From: Rhizoclosmatium globosum | Lineage: Eukaryota > Chytridiomycota > Chytridiomycetes > Chytridiales > Chytriomycetaceae | DNA length: 46,865 nt | Reading direction: 5' to 3' | Assembly: GCA_002104985.1 (NCBI GenBank) | Contig: MCGO01000257.1 | Location: forward strand, 1-46,865 | Part shown: one piece after another, positions 10,288 through 20,033 of the stretch | Layout: each line of letters opens with the position of its first letter | How positions within the stretch are numbered: the first letter of the stretch is position 1 | Made by a program: the position numbers and the translations under genes | The notes under the pieces: generated by a model | The model's input: the letters and a program-made list of their open reading frames with translations, nothing else | Told to the model about the DNA's origin: nothing | Databases searched by the model: none

Positions 10288-11380
10288 ATGACTGCTCAAC
10301 CTCTACTTGTGATCCACGGCGGTGCTGGTATCATCCAAAAAGATAAAGTCTCCTCAGAGAGAAGGTACTTACTGTTTCCCTTGCTGGAGACATCCAACTG
10401 ATGTGGCACTGAAGGCAATTGTACCTTGACGGATTGAAGGATGCTCTCCATGCCGGATACGCTGTCCTCTCCAATGGAAATGGCTCCGCTATTGACGCTG
10501 TCGTTGCTGCTGTTGCGTCCATGGAGGACAGCCCACTCTTCAATGCCGGAAAAGGTGCGGTGTTTACCCGGAACGGAACACATCGATTGGACGTAAGTTC
10601 CTCTCACGGTTGCTATGTTACTTTCATTTTGTTAATTGTGCAATGAAGGCTTCCATCATGAACGGATCCGACCTCCAAGCCGGTGCCGTCACCGGATTAA
10701 CCACAACCAAGAACCCGATCAAGCTCGCCAAGTTGATCATGAACGAACAGCCAAATGGACACTGCTTCCTTGTTGGTCAGGAAGCGGAGCGATTCGGTTC
10801 CAGCCATGGCCTCGTGCAAGTCACCCCTGACTATTTCGATACGGAAATGCGGAAGGCACAACATATTGCTGGATTAGAGCGCAATGATTCTAAACCAATC
10901 GTTTCTGAAGATTATCGGGCCGAGCAGTCAGTGTCCAAGGAACAAGGATCCGTTGATTCCGCTAAAGGTACTGTTGGAGCTGTAGCTTTGGATGCTGCTG
11001 GTAATTTGGCTGCCGCTACTTCTACTGGTGGTATGACCAACAAGTGGGAATCCCGAATTGGGGACACTCCAGTTATCGGAGCCGGTACGTACGCCGAAAA
11101 CGGCGTTGTAGCAGTTTCTTCAACTGGCGATGGTGAAAAGTTTATTCGTGCGGTTGTTGCACATGACGTTGCCGCTCAGATTAAATATGCGGGTAAATCA
11201 GTTGTTGAAGCGTCACAAGCCACGATGATGCGAGTTGAGAAGATGGGCGCATGTGGAGGTCTCATTGCCGTTGACTCGAAAGGTAATTTCAGTATGCCGA
11301 ATACCGCGGGAATGTTCCGAGGCTGGATTGGAACTGATGGGGTTGCCCACGTTGGAATCTTTGTGGATGATGAGTGCTAG
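10288..11380 (+). CDS. Isoaspartyl peptidase / L-asparaginase (Thr-type, Ntn-hydrolase)
   Basis: Family T2 enzyme that hydrolyses asparagine or isoaspartyl dipeptides after cleaving itself into two subunits. Exons 10288-10364, 10415-10592 and 10649-11380 join in phase to 328 aa, the usual length. Visible: LLVIHGGAGII near the N-terminus, DAVVAAVASMEDSPLFNAGKGAVFT, LDASIMNGSDLQAGAV across the second intron, and the autocleavage site in SAKGTVGAVALD, with Thr as the nucleophile. After it come TSTGGMTNK and VSSTGDGE, which form the substrate pocket. I chose the ATG at 10288 because the conserved fold starts directly after it. An in-frame ATG at 10240 would add 16 residues (CTQKLFRN...) with a faint mitochondrial flavour. 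The gene converges on the carboxypeptidase with only 40 nt between stops. Confidence 0.95.
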
Positions 11381-11420
11381 GCCCCGTTTCATTCATAATA
11401 CTTAGTAACCAATATATTGT

Positions 11421-13052
11421 TTAATTCAATCCAATAAGTTCATAAATCATTTCTCTAGTTGCTTCGGGGGCATCTTTTGGAGACAAGTGTCCTGCATGAA
11501 GAACCTCAACACGGCGAAGATGCTTATGCTCAGTCACGTATCCAACTGTCGTATTACCAATTTTCCAAATGTTTCGTGGAGCCTCTGAATAGTCCTTCTG
11601 TCCTGTCCATTCTAATTGTGAAATCCAATCATTACAAGAAAGGATTCCATCACGATAATCGAACTGGCCCTGATATAAAAGTACTTTGAGACTTTCCGCT
11701 GTTTCGCTGTGCTGAGACCACTGTTTCTGGCTGAGAAGGTACGATACCACTCCCTTCGAACTCTTCATTCCGTCCTCAAACATAGCTTCAGCAACTTTGG
11801 GGTCTTTTTCGAATTTGTAAACTGTTGGAACGTTCAAGGCCTTTTTCACGGTGTCGATATTGAGAAGTGTCTCCATGTCAACCCAAGAGTTTTGAACACT
11901 GCCCTTACGGACATCGTATGGATTGATGTTTCCAGAAAACTCCTTGAACTTGGCAAATATTTCGTTTCTTGCCAATGTGGCTTCCCGCCACTGTCCCTTA
12001 CTGGCCTTTTGAACTGAATCTTGAGCATGAGAATTCAACACTTCTGATTGTTTTTTGGAAACAAGGCCTAGTGCCAGAGCCAAAGGAGCATGAGCCAGAA
12101 CTTGTGACGCAGGATCTGTCAAACCATTCCCAATTGCAATGCCGTTCAAGGGAAAGTATTGCTTGAGCCTGAAATCATCGTTTGTCTCGTCTTTTTCCGA
12201 CATATTCTTGTTGTGCTCAATAATAGCGTTAGCGAATGATGGGATGTACTTTCCGGCATATGATTCTCCCGTTAAGTAGAGTTTTGCCTTCCGTTGAGCA
12301 GGGAATAACTTGTAAAATTCTTCAAGAAAGAGAACGAGGTCGCGTCCAACGGCAGCTTGATTTGTAACATAGCCGTTCTTGTATGAGGGTCCACTAGTTG
12401 CCGAAAAAGAAGGCGTTGATTGGGAAGTAGGCGAGACTTTGCTGTAGCCCACACCCGCAGGATTGTCAATAAAGAGCATCGAAGCCTTTTCATTCCAAGT
12501 CCAGTTGTTGCGTGTCAAAGTGAGATCGTTGTTTACGCGAAGTGGGCCCATTTCGTAGAAGAGGCCAATCATGCTGCTTGAGCCAGGCCCGCCTTGCAGC
12601 CACACGATCAATGGCGGAGGATCGTCCTCGGGCCCAGTCTGAGTCTGAGTCTGAGTCTGAGTCTGAGTCAAACTGGGAAAGAACCAGAAAAAGAGCGATG
12701 CATTTGCCCTGGTTGACGTGTCTCCCGCGTGTCTCCCACTCGAACCACCGTTGCTTGGCTGCCATCCATCCGGGAACGCCCTGCTCCCCTTCAGTCAGTT
12801 ATAACCTCTGCTTCAAAATGGTGGTGCGAAGAAAGTGGCGACAAACCGGATTCCAACGAGTCCTGCAAAACTCTCTTTGATTGGTGCAACTCCATTCGCC
12901 CAAGGAAGCTTTGAATGCTTCACGAGGTACTGTTTCGCAGCGTCGGTGTAGTTTGATCGTGTGGGCGTTGGGACACGTGTGGAAAGACTGAGAATGACGA
13001 ATCCAATGTACAGGAGAAGCGCCAGTGTAATGGCAAGGCCACGCACAAACAT
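11421..13052 (-). CDS. Serine carboxypeptidase, family S10 (CPVL/vitellogenic type)
   Basis: Secretory/vacuolar exopeptidase removing C-terminal residues at acid pH. Exons 13052-12847 and 12780-11421 join in phase to 521 aa. Intron 1 uses a GTTTGT donor and has a TAACTGAC branch. Visible: a signal-anchor segment (residues 4-24, [20 protein letters not shown]), then SLFFWFFPS, the oxyanion region [21 protein letters not shown], the nucleophile motif GESYAGKY, the aspartate in [10 protein letters not shown] and the histidine in [11 protein letters not shown]. The catalytic triad is complete. A hexanucleotide microsatellite codes for an alternating Thr-Gln run inside the conserved start of the enzyme domain. 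The 5' half is GC-rich relative to its surroundings. It is divergent from the PAN-like gene, 109 nt between starts. Confidence 0.95.
12636..12669 (+). repeat. AGTCTG hexanucleotide microsatellite inside coding sequence
   Basis: About 5.7 perfect copies of AGTCTG. On the minus strand this is ACTCAG, in frame with the serine carboxypeptidase, and gives an alternating Thr-Gln run between FFWFFPSL and [13 protein letters not shown]. Because the unit is six bases, copy-number change keeps the frame and only alters loop length. Confidence 0.95.
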
Positions 13053-13161
13053 CTTCACCTTCAAAAATTAATTAAATCCTTTCCCTTATGCATAACCTTG
13101 CATTTTAATAGTAGGAATAAGGAATTCAAACGACAAGGGTCCAACCAAATCTTTGTTGAAA

Positions 13162-13842
13162 ATGATCGCTCACAGTGCTCCAATCAACACACCTCCACCG
13201 CAAATTCTTTCACCGCCAGCCGGAAATCATCCATATGTTACATTATCTCCCATGGCGACAAGTGGAATCTTTACGGCTCCCCATCCTCCCTCCCAGGTTT
13301 GTTCGACCCCCTGTCAAACCAAGGAATACCATAGAAAGGCTGTTACTGAAATTCGAATCAACCGATAGCATGCTTACCAATACTGGCAATCATTTGATTG
13401 GCCTGGATTCGACCATTCAACAGCAAACGGCCAATCAATAATGGACTGCATCAAACTTGCTATTCTATACGACGTGTCCGTCTTCGCTTACAATGGAAAC
13501 ACACAAATATGCCATTTCAAAAAACCCCTATTTCAACGCGGCGCTACGATGGTATACCCTTCAAACTCGTCTATTCCATGCACAAATGGCAAACCGGGTT
13601 GTCTCGCTATGATTCAGGATGCTGACTTTATCAACGCATACGGAGTGCTGGACAAAAAGGGCCATCCAACGACTGCAAAGGCCAAGGACCCTCTGGCCTG
13701 TGCGCGCATGTGCAACGCAAAGAAAAGCATTTGCGCTATGGCAACGTTCTTTAAAGGCAAATGCACAATGAAGCAACCGATAAAAACCAAAGATTCTGCT
13801 GTCTATGCCGGTGTTGTATGGTTCTTGAAGGGGGGAATGTGA
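13162..13842 (+). CDS. Small PAN/Apple-like domain protein with Pro-rich N-terminus
   Basis: Two exons, 13162-13296 and 13369-13842, join in phase 0 to 202 aa; the intron has GTTTGT...GTTACTGA...GATAG. Residues 1-45 are proline-rich and low in structure (INTPPPQILSPPAG). After the splice comes HAYQYWQSFDWPGF, and the last 75 residues hold a PAN/Apple-like pattern: CTNGKPGC, NAYGVLDKKGH, DPLACARMCNAKKSICAMAT, FFKGKCTMK, GVVWFLKGG. PAN domains bind protein or carbohydrate outside cells, yet no signal peptide is visible, so an upstream exon may be missing or export is unconventional. The family call rests on cysteine spacing only. No partner gene is evident; it lies between the carboxypeptidase and the transporter triplet. 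Confidence 0.62.
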
Positions 13843-14007
13843 GCCGCAAAACCTTTACTTAATAACCACCATTGCATAACATAAACCAACATTAATAAAA
13901 ACCTGAATGATCTTTCCTTCCTTTTTTCACTGTATCGATGACAAATCGATTTGGAATTGATGGATGTGACCGGAAAATTGCAGGTTGTGAAAAAAGCCTC
14001 TTCAAAC

Positions 14008-16928
14008 ATGAGCTTCCTCGAGGCTGTTACTTCCCGGAAGACGAAGGATTGGTTAAAAGCGTTACTGGCTGTAAGTTCATGGCAGTCGTGAGCTAACAAA
14101 CTGACTTATATCTGGCTAGTACGTACTGACCATTACGTTCATTTTTTCGCCATGGAACTCTTGGATCCAACCTCGCTCATTCAGCAATGTTGTACTAATA
14201 GCTGTCATTCAATCGCCGTGAGTTAGAACTTGTTGCGACTTCTTATATGTCAGGGGCACTGAACCATTCTCCGCAGTGCAAAAACAGTGGGCAACTTCTT
14301 GGACTCTGCCTTTCTCTTGTTGATTGCCATGTGCATATCGAGTGCAATCTTTGCATTCATGCAGGCGGTTGCGGGTGACTCGTATGCTGGACTTGCAGTG
14401 ATACTATTTATAGTAACATACCTGTTCGCGACACTCCGTACATTCAACATTGCTCGCTACTTTGTCTTCTCTCTCGTTGGGCCTCTTTTTGCTTTCTCTG
14501 CTTGCACTAGTCTTGTTGGAGTATCTGGAAAAAACACAACTAACGGAGCTCAGTTTGATGAGAACTTCTTGGTTAGCACCATCAAATCTTATTTGATTGG
14601 GTTGGCAATATGTACCATCATCAATATTTTTGTATTTCCCGACTTTGCGGAGCCTCATATTAATGAGCAGTTCCTCTCTGTTCTTGAAAACCTGAAGCTG
14701 CTATCTGGTTCCATTTTATCATCAATTGAAGGATCCGAAATCGAAGACGAAGAATACGCAAAAGGGAATGCAGTTCGTGCAGAACTGGTCGCTAAGATTC
14801 AACAGGAATTTGGATTGATTGATGCAAACATTAGCCAGGCCTCAGCTGAAATTGTATACTCACACTTTTCCATCAAAGACTACAATCGTATCCTCAAGAA
14901 TATGAAGAGTGTGGCCGCCGTACTGTTTTCAATTCAAACGACGTTATCTTCTGCTGGTGCTCAGCGCTTGTTACGAAGCCCCGTGTTTGCCCAAGAAATC
15001 TCTGATGCCATGAAAGGAACGTGGCAAAACATACGAACGTCATTAGGAAGAATGTTTGCCGATATTGAAGCAAAACTGAATTGCGCCTCATCAAAACGAA
15101 AGCGCAACCACGACATGAGTGAGCAAGAGCTTGAAGAAGCTCTTCTTAAGTCAGTTCAATCGAGTAAAGATGCTCTTGTCGAGTTTGAACAGCACAATCC
15201 CGCTGCATTTTTCCCAGTTTTTGCCGAGAAAAGTGACATCCATGAAGGTGTTTTGACAACGGAGATTCGAGAAGGATGGGATAAATTTCTTCAAGTTACA
15301 TTCTTCATTCTCGGCGCCAAAGAGGTTTGTTGTTTCAATCAAAAGTCTTGTACTTTTCTTCTAACTCTCTTGCTTGTTTGCAGCTTGTGAAAGAACTCAC
15401 TATTCTTCACTCCGAGTTGGCCGGCATGGGAAAACACCTTAAAGTTCGCTTGCATTTCCGACACTTTTTGCCATCTGAAATCTTTAAACGTGCTCCACAT
15501 CACGATCCAACAATGGGCCCGGCAATCACAACGCGAATGAAGCTCTCACGTTTTAAGGATTTCTTTTTGTCATCTAGTTCCATCTTTGGACTCAAGTGTG
15601 CGGCAGCTCTTGTCTGTCTTCAGATGATTCTCTTCAATCGCCCTGATATCTTCAGACAGTGGTATCTAAATGGAGCAGTCACGTCGCTTCTGGTTGCGAT
15701 TTCGCCGTCAATGGGACAAACTTATCTCGGCCTTCCATTTCAAGTTTTTGGTTCCTCATTGGGTGCACTTTTGGGATATGCGGCAGTAAAGGCTTGTGGA
15801 AAGACAAGTTACGGTGTCGTAGGTTTCGCCGTTTTGGTTGCTATTCCTGGTTACTACTTGCAGCTTAAGAGTCCAGCAACCTTTGTTCTCGGACTGCTTA
15901 TGTTGATGTCGTTTTCCACAGTAAGTGGTTTCACTTTATCGGATTTTGCTAACTTCTTCCAGTACGTTTCTGTTTCGAATGCAAACTCTATCAATCCTCT
16001 GTTCGATAGTCCCGAGCTTTACCTCGGGAAAACGATTGGAACTTTGACTCTTACCTTGAGCTTTGCCGTTGTATTTAGCTTGATTCTCTACCCGACTCTC
16101 GCTCGGCGAGTTCTTCGGGAGAAACTTGCTGAGGCTTTTATTGAGCTGAACATATTTTACCGGAAAATTTTATTGGCTACAGTCAACGTTCCCGAAAGTG
16201 TCATCACGATCGACGAAGATGATGAAATCAAAGAATGTAGAAATCAAATTTTGACGAAGTTGCTTGCTATTGAGACTTTGATGGTGTTTGCTGCTGCAGA
16301 ACCAAGATTGGAAGCCAAGTTTGCAAGTGAAAAGTATCGCGCTGTATTGACGAGTCAGTATCGTCTTTTAGACAGAATGGAGTGTCTTCGTATGTCTGGA
16401 GGGGCTTCGCCTTTTGATGTCGACATTCGAAAGATGTTGAATACAGGTGAAATCGGGAAAGTTCGTATTGAAATGCAGAAATCGATTCGGTATGTTCTTT
16501 TTCTCGGATTTCATCAATAACTAAGAATTTTTTAATGAAGATTGCTACTTTATGTTTTCGCATCCACTATGCTTACCAAAAAACGGATGCCGCCAGCGCT
16601 TCCACAGGCCTCGAAGACTCGCGACAGGTTGGGAGAAACGTTTGTTTTAACGCTTATGCAGCATTTCCACGGGCTGCACCCGTCATCGGATGTTCTGGAA
16701 GGTATCGTTCCACACGACAAAGATGGATTTTTGGCCACACTCAACACCGAGAAGTGGATGCGGTTGGCCAGTTTCTCTGTTGCTGCTCGTGAGGTTGCTT
16801 ATGAGATGGATAACATTACTCCTCACATGAAATCCATATTTGGTGAATATCCTGACATTTTTATTGCTGAAGAGAAGGAGGGAGAAAGCAAGGAAGCAGA
16901 AACCAACAATGAGTGGCTTTTGAGTTAA
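14008..16928 (+). CDS. ArAE/Bre4-like transporter, copy A of a tandem triplet
   Basis: Membrane protein of the aromatic-acid-exporter / fusaric acid resistance superfamily, in the fungal Bre4 (brefeldin A sensitivity) branch. Exons 14008-14070, 14120-14217, 14277-15324, 15384-15920, 15963-16489 and 16541-16928 join in phase to 886 aa. Two blocks of about six membrane segments are visible. The first runs from FIFSPWNSW to SYLIGLAICTIINIFVFPDFAEPHINEQ. A cytosolic region of about 330 residues follows. The second block includes FGLKCAAALVCLQMILFNRPDIF, SPSMGQTYLGLPFQ and YLGKTIGTLTLTLSFAVVFS. A soluble C-terminal domain ends NNEWLLS. An in-frame ATG at 13959 would extend the N-terminus, but copies B and C start at the position chosen. 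The substrate is unknown. Copy A is the most diverged of the three in its N-terminus and C-tail. Confidence 0.9.
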
Positions 16929-17069
16929 CGTATTTCAAGTTATGTGGCCCTGAAGAAATAAAATATTTCAAGTTATTTTTCCGAAATCAATTACATAATT
17001 TGGGATCAATGTGACCCATGTGGAAAAAGAAGCCACAAACACTTTCTTGCAAGCGCCAATCGAGCGCCA

Positions 17070-19846
17070 ATGAGCGACAAACACCGTTTTGTCAAGGACT
17101 GGTTCAAAGCGACCCTTGCAGTGAGTTGTGACATAAGTTGACACGCTCATGGACTAATTAAGTGACAAAAGTTTGTTCTTGCTACCACATTCATTCTCTC
17201 TCCGTGGGCTTCATGGATTCAGTCTCGTACGTTTGGTAATGTCATCTTGGTGACTGTCATTCAATCACCGTAAGTTCAGAGTTCTTTGCAATGATCCCTT
17301 AAATCACTGTTCCAGCGCCAAGACCGTGGGAAACTTCTTAGATTCATCATTCCTTTTGCTGATCACGACAGGGTTATCTGGTGCCATCTTTGCTTTCATG
17401 CAAGCGGTATCAGGGGACTCGTACGTGGGGCTTGCATTCATCCTATTTTTAGTTACCTACACTTTCGCTACTCTGCGCACGGTCAATATTGCTCGCTACT
17501 TTGTGGCTTCGTTAATTGGTCCCATTTTCGCCTTCACCGCTTGCACCAGTCTGGTCGGTGTGGCTGGAAGAAATTCATCAGGAGGTTCCCAATTTGATTA
17601 CAACTTCCTCACCAGTACAATTAATTCGTACTTAATTGGTCTTGCCATCTGTTTCATCATCAACATTCTTGTCTTCCCAGACTTTGCCGAACCGCATATC
17701 AACGAGCAAATTGTTTCTGTTTTGAGGAACATTTCTGACCTCTCAAGCTCAATTTTGTCGTGTATGAGTGGGGCAGAGACAGTTAAAGAAGCTTTTTCTG
17801 AAGGACATCAAGCTCGTGTCAAGCTGGTGGCTGAAATTCAAAGCCAATTTCGAGTGATTGATACCAACATCGCTCAAGCTGCAGCCGAAGTCAGCTTCTC
17901 GTATTTTTCAATCAAGAGCTATTCGCGCATCGTCAAGGGATGCAAGAGTATTGCGTCCGTCTTGTTTTCCCTGCAAACGACTCTGGGCTCGGCAAGTGCA
18001 CAACAATTACTTGCCAGTGAAGAATTCGCGAATCATATTGCTCCTAAAATGCAAAGCACTTGGATTAAATTGGACTCAGCTTGCAGGCTTTTGTTTGAAG
18101 AAATCACTCACGAAATGAACGGCCACAAGTCAAAAGCACCTCGTAATTCAGAGACAAATCTTGAGAAGGCACTCGAAAACTCCACTCAAGTTACAGAAGA
18201 CGCTTTGCTTGAATTTGAGAGCCACAATCCATCAGTATTTTTGAATTTGTTCTCGGAAAAAGATCACGTCGCTTCTGGAGTATTGACAGCTGAAGTTAAA
18301 TCAAGCTGGGGGAAACTTCTGCAAGCAACTTTTTTCATTCTTGGGTCAAAAGAAATAGCGAAGGAACTCACCTCTCTTCATTCAACAATCTGCGCCATTA
18401 ATAAGAAGCGCAAGGTTCGGCTTCATTTGAGACATTTCCTTCCTTCTGGAATTTTCAGGCGCATCCCTTCTCCAAAAGGCGACGAAGCTGAAGTTGTCAC
18501 TTTCAGGATGAGACTGGGAGCAATCAAGGACTTCCTTCTGTCTTCAAACTCCATCTTTGGATTGAAATGTGCAATTGCTTTGGTGTGTTTGCAAATGATC
18601 CTCTTCAATCGCCCCGATATTTTCAAGCAATGGTACCTGACTGCTTCCGTGACTTCACTTTTAGTTGCAATTTCGCCGTCAATGGGTCAAACCCTTTTGG
18701 GACTACCAATTCAGATTGTTGGATCTTCTCTTGGGGCTATCATTGGATATGCTGGTGTTATCGCTTGTGGAAAGACAAGTTATGGACTGGTTGGATTTGC
18801 GGCTTTAGTTGCCATTCCTGGCTACTACTTGCAACTAAAAAGCATGCAAACGTTTGTGTTCGGGTTGCTGATGCTGATGGCTTTTTCCACTGTAAGTTGC
18901 AATTCTCCCTTCTGAATTTTTTACTCACAGAGTGTAGTATGTCTCTGTATCCAGTGCGAACGCTATCAATCCAGCTTTTGATAAGCCTGAGTTGTATCTC
19001 GGAAAGACTATCGGAACCCTTGCCATTTCGTTGTCGTTTGCTGTCGTTTTCAGTTTAGTTCTATACCCCACGCTGGCCAGAGACGTCTTGCGCACCAAAA
19101 TGTTCGAAGTTTTCAAAGAATTGAACATCTTCTACCGAAAGATCATTGTTTCCACAGTCAATGTACCAGAAGGAGTTTTGACAATTGAGCAAGACGAAGA
19201 TGTAAAAGACACGCGAAACCAGATCTTAACTAAATTGCTTGCCATCGATACGATCTTGGTGTTTGCTTCGGTGGAGCCCAAATTGGAAGCCAGATTCGAA
19301 ACAGCAAAGTACAAAGCCGTTCTTGAGTCTCAACACCACTTGCTAGACCGTATCGATTGTTTGCGATTGTCAGCTGGAGATAAACCATTTCATCCAGATG
19401 TGAGAAAGTGGCTCAACAGTGGAAATATTGGGAAAGTTCGTGTAGAAATGCAAACGACGTTCCGTCTTCTTTTGTACGTATATGCATCAACTATGCTTAC
19501 AACGCAACGAATTCCACCAGGGCTGCCAAGAGCTACTGAAGTGCGTAACAGGCTCGCCGAAGAATTCGTCTTAACTGTGATGAAACATTACCACGGCTTG
19601 TCGGCGCCAGGTGAAGAGCTGGAAGGGATTATTCCAAACGACGAGAAGAGCTTGCTTTCTACTTTAAGTCAGGAAAAATGGATGCGTCTGTTGAGTTTCT
19701 CTGCATCAGCGCGTGAGGTTGCGGAAGAGATGGATCGCATCACTCCTCAAATGGTTGCCATTTTTGGAGAATTTCCAGACCTTTTGACCCACGTAAACCA
19801 AGAAGAAGAGGATTCGGTAGTTGAGGAGAATGAATGGTTGATTTGA
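17070..19846 (+). CDS. ArAE/Bre4-like transporter, copy B of a tandem triplet
   Basis: Same architecture as its neighbours: two six-helix membrane blocks with a long cytosolic region between and a soluble C-terminal domain. Four exons, 17070-17120, 17172-17269, 17316-18891 and 18938-19846, join in phase to 877 aa. It keeps the first two introns and the one at FST|YVSVS, but has none at the two positions where copies A and C are split (GSKE|, at about 18355, and TFR|LLLY, at about 19463); the coding sequence there is continuous. It starts MSDKHRFVKDWFKATLA and ends VEENEWLI like copy C. The spacing of 141 nt after copy A and 187 nt before copy C leaves room only for short promoters. Two GCGCCAAT words sit at the start codon, probably by chance. 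Confidence 0.92.
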
Positions 19847-20033
19847 TGCTCCCCCTTCTACTTCGCGGACATTTCCGTTGCCTTAAAGTTCCATTTCTCT
19901 TTCCATTTTCTTGGCATGTTTCTTGGACGACCGTTTTGGGCGGGGCTGGCGAGGCTGGTTGTGGCTGGTCCATGTCCCAATAAATGCTGTTTCCAAAATT
20001 TTTTCGCAACCACCTCATTCTCTCTGAAATCAG

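Noticed and set aside
17050..17085. Doubled GCGCCAAT at the start of transporter copy B, E2F-like
   Set aside because: It overlaps the start codon and coding sequence, is not present in copies A or C, and two copies of an 8-mer may be chance or local duplication.
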